Source: Scybalousia_A sp045221575 (GTDB lineage: Bacteria > Bacteroidota > Bacteroidia > Bacteroidales > P3). From it: a stretch of DNA of 64,000 bases. The stretch's first letter is position 1, and each line of letters begins with the position of its first letter. The notes below the pieces were generated by a model. It had not been told where the DNA came from, did not search any database, and was given only the letters and a program-made list of their open reading frames with translations. The position numbers and the translations under genes are program-made. The stretch is from assembly GCA_045221575.1 (NCBI GenBank), contig JBGUWU010000023.1, positions 1 through 64,000 on the forward strand, given 5' to 3'. Below, piece after piece: positions 28,267 to 36,361 of the stretch.

Positions 28267-28300
28267 GAAAACTGCCACAAGTATAGCCTCAGGCAGTTTC
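28267..28300 (-). terminator. Terminator after rpmB
   Basis: Arms AAACTGCC (28269-28276) and GGCAGTTT (28292-28299), followed on the minus strand by a T-rich tract. It separates rpmB from the thioesterase gene. Confidence 0.7.
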
Positions 28301-28323
28301 TATAAGTTTTGAAAAAAGATGTA

Positions 28324-28563
28324 TTAGTATTTAATGTATCCTTTTTCTAATGCATTATTTAAACAAGAGATAATACCTTTCTTGTTTATCATTCTCATAC
28401 CTTTAGCACTAACCTTAAGAGTTACCCAAGCATCTTCTTCAGGAATATAAAACTTCTTTGTTTGAAGATTAGGATAAAATCTTCTCTTAGTCTTTATGTT
28501 TGAGTGAGAAACGTGATTTCCGTTTAATGCACCTCTTCCTGTAATTTCACAAATTCTTGACAT
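28324..28563 (-). CDS. rpmB: 50S ribosomal protein bL28
   Basis: 79 residues: MSRICEITGRGALNGNHVSHS then a basic segment with KTKRRFYPNLQ, as in bL28. In many Bacteroidota rpmB is followed by rpmG and a DUF4295 gene; here the next gene is an unrelated thioesterase 80 nt downstream behind a terminator. The promoter is a clear Bacteroidota type. Confidence 0.96.
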   Translation of the reverse strand: MSRICEITGRGALNGNHVSHSNIKTKRRFYPNLQTKKFYIPEEDAWVTLKVSAKGMRMINKKGIISCLNNALEKGYIKY

Positions 28564-28638
28564 TGTATTACTTGTTTTTTTATTATTATCTTACTTTAGA
28601 CTTCTCGTCTTTTTTATTACCCCTTAATTTTGAGTTTG

Positions 28639-28669
28639 CAAATTTACAACCTTTTATTTTAATGACAAA
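28639..28669 (-). promoter_or_regulatory. rpmB promoter (Bacteroidota type)
   Basis: On the minus strand: TTTG (28666-28669), a 19-nt spacer and TAAATTTG (28639-28646). Transcription should begin near 28633, about 70 nt before the ATG. Confidence 0.8.
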
Positions 28670-28751
28670 ATGTTTTTCAAAAAAAATTGTTTCTTCTCTT
28701 TTTTGATAATGTTTTTAAACTTTGTCTATACTGTATAATATTAAAAAGTAT

Positions 28752-28759
28752 TAATTTTG
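28752..28759 (+). promoter_or_regulatory. Candidate licD -7 box
   Basis: TAATTTTG, 18 nt before the ATG. The nearest TTTG upstream is 27 nt away, too far for a normal -33 box. Confidence 0.4.
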
Positions 28760-28777
28760 CAGAAGAATCTTTTTTGA

Positions 28778-29614
28778 ATGATGAAACAAAGACAACTAAC
28801 CAACGAAGAATTGCGAAAGATACAACTCTTGCAAGTAGAAATGATAGAAGAACTGCATAGAGTTTGCGAACAACACGGTATTTCTTATGTCCTTTATGGT
28901 GGTACTTTGCTTGGCGCAGTAAGACACAAAGGTTATATTCCTTGGGACGACGATGCAGATATAGCGATGTTAAGGGAAGATTATGAGAAATTCAAAAAGG
29001 TTGCTTCAGAACTAAACCCTAATATCTGCTTTTTTCAAGATAGTGATACTGACAAATACTATCGTTGGGGTTATGGCAAATTAAGACGTACAGGAACTAA
29101 GTTCGTACGTCTTTATCAAGAACATCTAAAATGTGCTAATGGTGTTTTTATTGATATATTCCCTTTAGATGATATTCCGAAATCCTTACCTATGCAGATG
29201 TTACAAGACTTTTATTGCTATTGTCTTAGAAAAATTGCGTGGAGTGAAGTCGGTAAAGTACAAAAACAAGGTTTCAAACGTCTTTGGTTTTCTTTGATCA
29301 ATAAGATACCAATGTCTTTTGTATTAAAATGTCAGAAAGTATTACACAGAAAGAGTAGAAACTCTTCTTCTAATAAGGTTACTTGTTTGTTATTCCCTTC
29401 TTTGGGTAAGTTCTATTTTAAAAGTCCTTTAAAAGAAAGGTATGGTATGCCAAAGTGTTGGTTTAAAGAGAGAACACTGTATGATTTTGAAGGCAGACGT
29501 TTTTATGGTATAAAAGATTATGATGCTTTTCTGAAGTATGAGTACAGAGATTATATGACCCTTCCTCCAGAGAATAAAAGAAAGGTTCATCCTGTTTCTT
29601 CAATAGAGATATAA
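28778..29614 (+). CDS. LicD family phosphotransferase
   Basis: 278 residues. The nucleotidyltransferase-like core shows YVLYGGTLLGAVRHKGYIPWDDDADIAM (in part: GGTLLGAVRH at 41-50 and WDDDADI at 56-62), with metal-binding Asp residues, and the C-terminal DYDAFLKYEYRDYMTLPP. LicD-type enzymes add phosphocholine or other phospho-groups to surface glycans or teichoic acids; here the acceptor is probably LPS, capsule or another envelope glycan. Two ATG codons in tandem begin the frame. It stands alone between its own promoter and a strong terminator. Confidence 0.9.
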   Translation: MMKQRQLTNEELRKIQLLQVEMIEELHRVCEQHGISYVLYGGTLLGAVRHKGYIPWDDDADIAMLREDYEKFKKVASELNPNICFFQDSDTDKYYRWGYGKLRRTGTKFVRLYQEHLKCANGVFIDIFPLDDIPKSLPMQMLQDFYCYCLRKIAWSEVGKVQKQGFKRLWFSLINKIPMSFVLKCQKVLHRKSRNSSSNKVTCLLFPSLGKFYFKSPLKERYGMPKCWFKERTLYDFEGRRFYGIKDYDAFLKYEYRDYMTLPPENKRKVHPVSSIEI

Positions 29615-29615
29615 T

Positions 29616-29653
29616 AAAATAAAGCGACATTTTATAAAATGTCGCTTTATTTT
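29616..29653. terminator. Bidirectional terminator between licD and the OMP gene
   Basis: A perfect 38-nt palindrome centred at 29634/29635, with arms including AAAATAAAGCGACATTTTA and T runs on both sides. Confidence 0.92.
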
Positions 29654-29667
29654 GTTTTATGTTTCTT

Positions 29668-30399
29668 TTAAAATGTTAAACCTAAACTTAAAGCAAGAGT
29701 TCCTAATCCCATATCTTTTTCTTTCTTTCCGCTGTAAGAACCAGTGACTCCTTTTTGCCAATTTGGTATTATTGGACTTCCATAGTGTAGGGAAGTACTT
29801 CCAAATAAATATTCTAAGCCAAAAACAAAATGTTGATAACGTAGACTTCCTTTAAAACTAAATCTGTGTGCAAAAGAAACAGAAGCAGCAGATTTCATTT
29901 CTATGTCTGCATTAGCAACAGTAACAGATTCCTCTTTTGGTCCTTTTCTGAATGAGAATACAACAGTAGGAACATATTGGAAAGAAAAATCAACAGTAAG
30001 ATCTTTAACTAATTCCAAAGAAACCATAGGTCCTAATTTTACGCCTAAGTTCCATAACAAACCACCTTCTGTTTGTAAAGGTGTAGTTATTATTGTTCCT
30101 GTTGCTGGATTAACTAAAAGAGGATAGTTTCCATAAGGATGTTCCTTGCCAAAGTTAAAAGAGGTGTAAAGGAAAGTAAGATCTAAACCTGAAGTTAGAT
30201 TATATTCTGGGTCAATAATAAACAGAGGAAAAATTCTTCCTGTTTCTATGCCAAAACCAGCGTTATAATAATCCTTATACTCTCCCATTGGTTGAGTAAA
30301 AGATACTTTCAGATAACTTTGTCCAAAAGATTGTTGCGCTTTTACACCGGTTACAGCTAAAGTAAGGACTGTAAGCGTCAATAATAATGCTTTTTTCAT
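29668..30399 (-). CDS. Outer membrane beta-barrel protein
   Basis: 243 residues with a signal peptide (MKKALLLTLTVLTLAVTGVKA, cut before QQSFGQ). The mature part alternates short amphipathic strands ending in aromatic residues (YLKVSFTQPMGEY, LDLTFLYTSFNFG, ALSLGLTF at the C-terminus), the look of an 8-10-stranded porin-like barrel with a C-terminal Phe for BAM recognition. Function unknown. It follows ssb by 30 nt. Confidence 0.8.
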   Translation of the reverse strand: MKKALLLTLTVLTLAVTGVKAQQSFGQSYLKVSFTQPMGEYKDYYNAGFGIETGRIFPLFIIDPEYNLTSGLDLTFLYTSFNFGKEHPYGNYPLLVNPATGTIITTPLQTEGGLLWNLGVKLGPMVSLELVKDLTVDFSFQYVPTVVFSFRKGPKEESVTVANADIEMKSAASVSFAHRFSFKGSLRYQHFVFGLEYLFGSTSLHYGSPIIPNWQKGVTGSYSGKKEKDMGLGTLALSLGLTF

Positions 30400-30429
30400 C
30401 TTTATCTTATTTTATTTATTTCTTTCTGA

Positions 30430-30924
30430 TTAAAAAGGTAAATCTCTATTCATGTTAAACTTCAAATCATCATTAGCAATACTTGACAATGAATTGTCGG
30501 TGTCTATAGAGAAGTCGTTTGAAGAAAAATCATCTAAACTATCATTACTACTATTGTTGTTTTGATTGTTTATGTAGTTAGAGTTTTGATTTGAATAATT
30601 CTTTGTAAGAATTTTAAAGTTTTCTGCTACCACCTCAACAGTACGTCTTTTGTTTCCTTCTCGGTCTTCCCATTGACGTGATTTTAGTTTTCCTTCAATA
30701 TAAACTTGCATACTTTTTCTCAGAAACTTATCTGCAACATCAGCAAGACCTCGCCAACAAACTATGTTGTGCCATTCTGTTTCGTCTATTTTTATTCCTT
30801 CATGGTTTTTGTATTGTTCTGTAGTTGCAAGAGGGAATGAAGCCTTCTTAACATTATCAAACATAACAATTTCAGGGTCTTTTCCCAAATTTCCAATTAA
30901 AATAACTTTATTAACTCCTATCAT
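30430..30924 (-). CDS. ssb: Single-stranded DNA-binding protein
   Basis: 164 residues from the ATG giving MIGVNKVILIGNLGKDPEI; an earlier TTG would add 13 residues but lies inside the -7 box, so it is rejected. The OB fold covers about 1-105. A Asn/Ser-rich disordered linker leads to the acidic tip ending DLPF, the conserved hook for partner proteins. A clear promoter lies just upstream. Confidence 0.95.
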   Translation of the reverse strand: MIGVNKVILIGNLGKDPEIVMFDNVKKASFPLATTEQYKNHEGIKIDETEWHNIVCWRGLADVADKFLRKSMQVYIEGKLKSRQWEDREGNKRRTVEVVAENFKILTKNYSNQNSNYINNQNNNSSNDSLDDFSSNDFSIDTDNSLSSIANDDLKFNMNRDLPF

Positions 30925-30952
30925 ACCTAAAAAATTTAATAATTTTAAGTTG

Positions 30953-30985
30953 CAAAAATACAAAAATATAATGATATACTACAAA
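30953..30985 (-). promoter_or_regulatory. ssb promoter (Bacteroidota type)
   Basis: On the minus strand: TTTG (30982-30985), a 21-nt spacer and TATTTTTG (30953-30960). Start of transcription is expected near 30946, about 20 nt before the ATG. Confidence 0.75.
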
Positions 30986-31119
30986 TAATTAATATTTTTT
31001 ACAAAAACTTCCATAAAAAAGCTTTGCTTCATTATTTGTTCTTGTTTTCTTTTTCATAAAACGACATTTTTGATTACGAAAACGATGTTATCTTTTATAT
31101 ATTCAAGCCATTTTTTCTT

Positions 31120-31485
31120 TTAAAGAAGGCTTGGAGCAAAGGCATTTGGTATATGTTCTATTTTAGGTGATGTGTTATTTAGAGTAATAGAGATGATATC
31201 AAATCTTGCTTCAAAATCTATATTAAATTTGCGAAGATAATAGTCAGCGACCCTAATAATCTTCTTTTGTTTTTGAAGATTGACTGCTAAATAAGGTTCT
31301 CCAAAAGCATTGGTTTCTCGTTGTTTTACTTCAATAAAAACTATTTCATTCTTATCTTGAGCAATAATATCCACTTCATAACCTTTGTAGACAAAATTTC
31401 TTGCTAAGATTATATAACCCTTATCTTCTAAAAAAGAACAAGCAGTATTTTCTCCTAAACGGCCTTTAATATAAGTAGAATCCAT
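31120..31485 (-). CDS. YraN family putative nuclease (UPF0102)
   Basis: 121 residues. The restriction-endonuclease-like fold is marked by GRLGENTACSFLEDKGY, NFVYKGYEVDIIAQD and IVFIEVKQRE, giving the family's Glu, Asp and ExK residues. Its in vivo substrate is not established. The ATG overlaps the stop of the M49 peptidase gene by one base, so the two are translated together. Confidence 0.92.
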   Translation of the reverse strand: MDSTYIKGRLGENTACSFLEDKGYIILARNFVYKGYEVDIIAQDKNEIVFIEVKQRETNAFGEPYLAVNLQKQKKIIRVADYYLRKFNIDFEARFDIISITLNNTSPKIEHIPNAFAPSLL

Positions 31486-33467
31486 TACTTATCAGAATAT
31501 GTTTTGCCATAGAATAGCTCTTGCTCAATAAATGTTTTAGGATAAGAAACAACTATATCTATTACTTTTCCTTTACTATCTTTTTTCTCTTTTAAGATAG
31601 GATTAACAAAGCCTCCATATGGTTTAATTCCTAAGTTGTTATATCGTTCTAAAACTTCTTTATGTAGATTATAATCTATATTTACTCCATATTTCTCTAC
31701 CAAGTTTTTACCTGCTTGGTAATCTCCTCTGGATTTAATATCTTGTATGATATAAAGCAATCCTCCAAAAGTTTTTCTTAGTTGTTTGTAGTCGGTAACA
31801 ACAAAGTAGGTCTTGCCATCTTTTATTCTTTTTTCAATACAACCATTACCATTTTGAAGAGCGTATTCAGAGATTAGTTTTCTATCTTGCATGTGTGCTT
31901 CTGTAACTTTTTCTCCCAATGGGATACGAGCTAACTGGACAAGAAGACCGTTGCGGATATAAGAATCATATTGTGCCATTCCTGTTTCCAAAGAAGGTAT
32001 AAGACCAAGTTCAATCATTTTTTCGTCCATCAAGTAATACAAGGCAAAAAGGTCAGCTCTTGCTTCTTCTAATGCGGAAGAATATTCTTTTAGTGCGTTT
32101 GCAGGAGTTGTATCAAGGAGTTGGCCAGAAGCATGTCCTAAACATTCGTGCATATCTGTATGAAGATTGTCGGAAAGTTGTCCATGCTGCTTTTCCATCT
32201 CTATTTCTTTTTCAGAGAAAGCAAACTCTTTTAAAGCACTCTTGGGACTTTCCATAGAAGCGAAGAAATAAGCATCACTAAGATTAGCAATAGTAACACT
32301 CTTTGAGCCATATTCTTTTCTAATCCAATCTGCGTTTGGTAAGTTTATACCAATAGGAGGAGTAGGGTAGCAATCACCAGAGAGCATCGCAGCATTGATA
32401 ACCTTAGCACTAACACCTGTTACTTTTTTCTTTTTGTATTCGGGCTTTACAGGAGAGTTGTCTTCAAACCATTGAGCATTGTTGCAAATAGTCAAAGTAC
32501 GTTTTGTTGCGTTTAAGTCTTTGTAATTAACTAAAGCCTCCCAAGTTCCTTTCATTCCTAAAGGATCATTATAGGTTTCAATAAATCCGTTGATATAGTC
32601 GCAAACGCTTTTAGTATCTTGTGACCAAAGGATGTTATATTCGTCCCATGTTTTCAAATCTCCACTTTTGTAAAACTCAATAAGTTTATTAGTATATTGT
32701 TTTTGAACATCGTTTTCTGTAAAAGTAAGAGCTTTTTCTAACCAATATATTATCTTTTCTATATAAAAAGAATATTCTCCACCTCGTTTCCAAATAATTT
32801 CTTTGATTTGTCCATTTTCTTTCACAAGTTTTGAGTTTATACCCAAAGAAACAGGACGAACGGTATCTATCTCAATACTATTGTAATAGTTTTCTGCTTC
32901 TTGTCTTGTTATGTTTTCATAGAAATTTACTGCAGATGTTTTTACAATATCTTTATCTGTTGCATTATCTCTACGGATAGGAGCTATGTTTTCATTATAT
33001 ATTTGCTCAACGATAAAATCTGCGTTCTTATATCCTTTAAGCAGAGAAGCGAAGTATTCTTTCTTACATTCAGGGAAGAATTTCTTTTCTCCATAATGAT
33101 GATGTAAGCCATTAGAGAAGAAGAAACGTTTAGCATAAACTTCAAAGGCTTTATAGTCTTCACTTGTTTTGTTGCCTTTATAATTAGTTAGTACATATTC
33201 AAGAGCTTTGCGGATTTGCAAATTGTATTTATAGTTTTGGTCAAAATAAATATCTCTTCCCCAAAGAGCAGCCTCTGATAAACAATAAATATATTGTTTT
33301 TGTTGTAAAGAAAGGCTATCCCAATCTGGCAGGCGATAACGCATAACCTTACAATCTGCAAATTCATCTAATATATATTTAAATTCTTCGTTGTTTGTTT
33401 TCTGTGCCATAATGTTATTGAAAACTATATTTGCTAAAACCATAATAATTAAGATTATTTTTTTCAT
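31485..33467 (-). CDS. Dipeptidyl-peptidase III-type metallopeptidase (family M49)
   Basis: 660 residues. The zinc motif HECLGH (residues 440-445) fits the HExxGH form typical of M49, and EEARAD about 30 residues later supplies the third ligand. A signal-peptide-like start (MKKIILIIMVLANIVFNNIMA) suggests export to the periplasm or outer membrane, as in other Bacteroidota DPP III enzymes. It releases dipeptides from the N-terminus of oligopeptides, fitting a peptide-fermenting lifestyle. It forms a two-gene unit with yraN. Confidence 0.92.
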   Translation of the reverse strand: MKKIILIIMVLANIVFNNIMAQKTNNEEFKYILDEFADCKVMRYRLPDWDSLSLQQKQYIYCLSEAALWGRDIYFDQNYKYNLQIRKALEYVLTNYKGNKTSEDYKAFEVYAKRFFFSNGLHHHYGEKKFFPECKKEYFASLLKGYKNADFIVEQIYNENIAPIRRDNATDKDIVKTSAVNFYENITRQEAENYYNSIEIDTVRPVSLGINSKLVKENGQIKEIIWKRGGEYSFYIEKIIYWLEKALTFTENDVQKQYTNKLIEFYKSGDLKTWDEYNILWSQDTKSVCDYINGFIETYNDPLGMKGTWEALVNYKDLNATKRTLTICNNAQWFEDNSPVKPEYKKKKVTGVSAKVINAAMLSGDCYPTPPIGINLPNADWIRKEYGSKSVTIANLSDAYFFASMESPKSALKEFAFSEKEIEMEKQHGQLSDNLHTDMHECLGHASGQLLDTTPANALKEYSSALEEARADLFALYYLMDEKMIELGLIPSLETGMAQYDSYIRNGLLVQLARIPLGEKVTEAHMQDRKLISEYALQNGNGCIEKRIKDGKTYFVVTDYKQLRKTFGGLLYIIQDIKSRGDYQAGKNLVEKYGVNIDYNLHKEVLERYNNLGIKPYGGFVNPILKEKKDSKGKVIDIVVSYPKTFIEQELFYGKTYSDK

Positions 33468-33478
33468 GTTATTAGTTT

Positions 33479-34411
33479 TTAAATCTCAAATCTTTCTTTT
33501 ATTTCTTTCATCAATTTGTAAGCAGTAAAATCTACTTGCATAGGAACAACTGAAGCGTAGTTGCTATGAATTATATTCCAATCTGCTTGTTCTGATTTAT
33601 CTAAACAATGATATTCTCCTCCAAGCCAAAAGATTCTTTTTCCGTCTTCTTGTTCAGACATAGTAAAATCTTCAGACCAATAACCTTTAGCTTGATGTCC
33701 CACCTTTATTCCTTTTATTTCTCCTACAGGAAAATTAACATTAAGACAGACGTCTATAGGTAAAGAATGTTTAATAACTTTCTCTGCTATCTGTTTTACA
33801 AAAGGAATGCAGAAAGAAAGATCACCATGTTTATCATCATCACAAAGAGAAAAACCTACACTTGCCACTTGTTCAGAACAGCCTTCCATAACTGCAGCCA
33901 TAGTACCTGAATATATAGTGTTAATGCTTACATTTGAACCATGGTTTATTCCTGCAAAAAGAAAATCAGGCTTTCTTGTTAATACCTTATCAAAAGCCAT
34001 CTTAACACAATCAACAGGCGTACCTTCCAAAGAGTATTCTTCAAAATCTTCTTCTTTGGTTATGCAGGAGAGTTTTAATGGTTTGCCTACAGTAATAGAA
34101 TGGCTTTGACCAGACATCTCTTTTGCAGGAGCAACGACAACAACTTTGCCCATAGGTCTTAATATATCTTCTAAAACTTTTATACCATTAGAAAGATATC
34201 CATCATCATTAGTAATGAAAATTAAAGGTTTTTGTGTCATAGGTTTGTCTTTTAAAGCGTATTCTTTTAAACAATCTTCACAAAGACAATTATCAAAGTC
34301 TTTTTTCAGTTTTTCCAAACTCTCTTTTGAAAGAGTATATTTCATACAAAAGCAATCTCGGTTGTGCTTACATTCAAATTCTTTTTTGCATTTAGGACAA
34401 ACTTTCTTCAT
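33479..34411 (-). CDS. surE: SurE nucleotidase with N-terminal Cys-rich domain
   Basis: 310 residues, about 55 longer than ordinary SurE. Residues 1-55 form a compact Cys-rich module (CPKCKKEFECKHNRDCFC and CLCEDCLKEY) resembling the Cys_rich_CWC family, probably zinc binding. SurE proper starts at Met58: ITNDDGYLSNGI, APAKEMSGQSHSIT, the metal-binding Asp pair and Asn of GINHGSNVS. The enzyme removes phosphate from 5' and 3' nucleotides in stationary phase. Met58 is an ATG, so an internal start might yield plain SurE too. The frame is uninterrupted. Confidence 0.92.
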   Translation of the reverse strand: MKKVCPKCKKEFECKHNRDCFCMKYTLSKESLEKLKKDFDNCLCEDCLKEYALKDKPMTQKPLIFITNDDGYLSNGIKVLEDILRPMGKVVVVAPAKEMSGQSHSITVGKPLKLSCITKEEDFEEYSLEGTPVDCVKMAFDKVLTRKPDFLFAGINHGSNVSINTIYSGTMAAVMEGCSEQVASVGFSLCDDDKHGDLSFCIPFVKQIAEKVIKHSLPIDVCLNVNFPVGEIKGIKVGHQAKGYWSEDFTMSEQEDGKRIFWLGGEYHCLDKSEQADWNIIHSNYASVVPMQVDFTAYKLMKEIKERFEI

Positions 34412-34432
34412 TGTCTATTGTTTAAAAGCAAA

Positions 34433-34468
34433 ACCTAATCTCCACTTAAACACAAGTAAAGATTAGGT
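34433..34468 (-). terminator. Hairpin between rnfA and surE
   Basis: Arms ACCTAATCT (34433-34441) and AGATTAGGT (34460-34468), with a smaller ACTT/AAGT pair inside, followed on the minus strand by a T-rich tract. It could end rnfA or act in the surE leader. Confidence 0.5.
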
Positions 34469-34573
34469 CTCTTATTTATCTTAATAAATTCATAAACTCA
34501 AATAAACGCCTTGCCTTTTAGGTCGCTAAACAACTAATTTTAAAAATAATAATTGAAAATGTTGTTGCTTTTC

Positions 34574-35152
34574 TTATAATTTAACTAATCCAGCAAAACC
34601 CATAAATGCCATAGCAAGAATACCTGCTGCTATGAGAGAGATAGGAGCCCCTTTCATACCTTTTGGCATTTCCATAAGGTCTAAGTGTTCTCTTATACCT
34701 GCAAACAAAACAAGAGCAAGTGTAAAGCCTATAGCCATAGAGAAACTATACATAAGACCAGGAAGTAAAGCAAATTCTTTTTGTATAACAACGATAGCTA
34801 CACCTAACACAGCACAGTTTGTTGTTATAAGAGGTAAGAAAACACCTAAAGACTGATATAAAGCAGGACTAATTTTCTTTAATACAATCTCAACCATCTG
34901 CACTAAGGCAGCAATAACGAGAATAAACATTATCGTTTGCAAAAATTCTAAGTGCAAAGGTACAAGTAGATAGTATTGAATTGGGTAAGTAACCAAAGTA
35001 GCCAAAGTCATAACGAAAACAACAGCTAAACCCATACCTGTGGCAGTGCTTACTTTGTTGGAAACGCCAAGGAAAGGACAAATTCCCAAGAATTGGCTAA
35101 GCACAACATTGCTAACAAACACTGCAAAAACTAAAATCTTTAAGTATTCCAT
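34574..35152 (-). CDS. rnfA: Ion-translocating oxidoreductase subunit RnfA
   Basis: 192 residues with six membrane helices and the signatures NVVLSQFLGICPFLGVS (about 15-31) and LPLITTNCAVLGVA (about 106-119), whose Cys residues hold the shared intramembrane 2Fe-2S cluster with RnfE. The ending AFMGFAGLVKL is typical of RnfA rather than NqrE. Rnf couples ferredoxin:NAD+ electron transfer to Na+ or H+ export. In most genomes rnfA closes an rnfBCDGEA operon, but here no rnf gene lies upstream; 656 nt of gene-free DNA do. Confidence 0.93.
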   Translation of the reverse strand: MEYLKILVFAVFVSNVVLSQFLGICPFLGVSNKVSTATGMGLAVVFVMTLATLVTYPIQYYLLVPLHLEFLQTIMFILVIAALVQMVEIVLKKISPALYQSLGVFLPLITTNCAVLGVAIVVIQKEFALLPGLMYSFSMAIGFTLALVLFAGIREHLDLMEMPKGMKGAPISLIAAGILAMAFMGFAGLVKL

Positions 35153-35399
35153 AATTGTTCCTCTTTAATTTCTTATTATCAAAGTGCAAAAATAGTAAAT
35201 AAAAATTAAATACACGAACTTTTACAAGAATTTTTTCATAATGAGGAGAAAATACTAACTATTATGCTTAGTTAATATAAAGTTAAGATGTTTTTATTTC
35301 ATCTGAAATTTTTCACAAGCTAAGTATTGGCTCTCCTAATAGGGTAAAATTTTGTTTATAGAACTATTTGTATTTTAGGGTTTTATATTAATAAAAAAA

Positions 35400-35499
35400 A
35401 GATCAACTTTTGAGCAAACAAAATCAACTTCTGTGAAAAGAAAATCAACATCTGTGAAAAGAAAATCAACTCTTTTTTTATCAAGTTTTGATGTTTTTA
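35400..35499. repeat. 21-bp tandem direct repeat with dispersed tail
   Basis: Two near-perfect 21-bp units (35420-35440 and 35441-35461, one mismatch) are preceded by a degenerate copy (35400-35419) and followed by a partial one running into a T tract (from 35462). Each begins with AAAATCAAC. The last 38 nt, from 35462 to 35499, match 3798-3839 downstream of the SpoIID gene with only small changes. Confidence 0.85.
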
Positions 35500-35705
35500 T
35501 ACAGTAATTAAAATGAAATTTGTAATAGCTTAAATTAAATGTACTTACGTGAAAAGTCCATTCAAAATATTCAAAATTGTGAACGATTTTTTCTTACATA
35601 AAAAACGATAATTAGAATTATTTTAGATTTATTTTGGTATAATGTTGTAAATAAGAAATTTATGAAGGTACAATCAGAAATTAATAAAAAAATATATTTA
35701 AATCG

Positions 35706-35736
35706 CTTGCGAAATAAATATATTTTATTAATTTTG
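35706..35736 (+). promoter_or_regulatory. Promoter of the ferritin-like gene
   Basis: CTTG (35706-35709), a 19-nt spacer and TAATTTTG (35729-35736). The hexamers TTGCGA (35707-35712) and TCGCAA (35739-35744) form an inverted repeat around it and may be an operator. Confidence 0.65.
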
Positions 35737-35808
35737 TATCGCAAACGACTTATCGTTGTAATGCTTTAAATTTAATTTATTTATAAATTTATAAAATGTA
35801 TTAAGAAC

Positions 35809-36264
35809 ATGGAAAAACAAAAAACAATTGAATCGTTACAATTTTTTGTAACAAATTTATCAAATCAAGCATTAGCACATAAACTTCAAGGAAAAATATT
35901 TTCTTCTTTAGGTTTTGAAAAATTAGGAGAAAAATATATTGGACATTATGAAGAAGAAATGGGTTGGGTTGATAAATTCATAGACCGCATTCTTGACCTT
36001 GGAGGCGAAATTAAGTTAGAACCAAGACAAGAAGTAAAGATGATCAATGAACCTTGTGAATATATTAAGAGTGAGTTGCAAATATCTATAAATGGAATAG
36101 ACTTACTAAGAAAATGTATGGCATCTATTTGTGAAGACATTACTACTTATGATATTATGAAAGAATATCTAAAAGATGAAGAAGAGGATATGTATTGGAG
36201 TGAACAACAATTAGACTTAATAGAAAAGATTGGTTATCAAAATTGGTTAATCAAGCAAATGTAG
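35809..36264 (+). CDS. Bacterioferritin-like protein with degenerate ferroxidase centre
   Basis: 151 residues predicted as a four-helix bundle. The pattern GHYEEEMGWVDKFIDRILDLGG (in part EEEMGWVDKFIDRIL, about 48-62) and DEEEDMYWSEQQLDLIEKIG (about 123-142) is that of bacterioferritin. By hand alignment to E. coli Bfr, Met51 matches the haem ligand, and Glu50 and Glu124 are kept, but ligands equivalent to Glu18, His54, Glu94 and His130 appear as Leu17, Trp53, Lys102 and Asp127. It may therefore bind haem or DNA rather than oxidise iron; a Dps-like role is possible. It begins a likely operon or regulon with the MBL and OhrR-like genes. Confidence 0.75.
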   Translation: MEKQKTIESLQFFVTNLSNQALAHKLQGKIFSSLGFEKLGEKYIGHYEEEMGWVDKFIDRILDLGGEIKLEPRQEVKMINEPCEYIKSELQISINGIDLLRKCMASICEDITTYDIMKEYLKDEEEDMYWSEQQLDLIEKIGYQNWLIKQM

Positions 36265-36361
36265 AAAGAAAAGTTTAACGTAGGAACAGTAGGTATTTAT
36301 ATATCTGTTTCTACGTTTTCTTTTTATGGTAATGAAATATTAACTAAAACTTTGTATTAAA

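Larger units (their letters stand above)
35153..35808. other. 656-nt gene-free divergent region with repeats
   Basis: No frame of note. It holds the 21-bp repeats at 35400-35499, the ferritin-like promoter at 35706-35736 and a flanking inverted repeat TTGCGA/TCGCAA. The proximal part, next to rnfA, has no promoter I can point to. Confidence 0.6.

Noticed and set aside
27971..28312. 113-codon open frame opposite the thioesterase gene
   Set aside because: Antisense to a recognised hot-dog thioesterase; no domain or start context.
28244..28323. Missing rpmG (bL33) next to rpmB
   Set aside because: The gap of 80 nt is too small for the gene and contains a terminator; the gene must be elsewhere.
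30925..30963. Upstream TTG start for ssb
   Set aside because: It lies inside the -7 promoter box and would put 13 extra residues before the conserved SSB start.
35400..35499. CRISPR array
   Set aside because: The 21-bp units are directly adjacent without spacers, and no cas gene is near.
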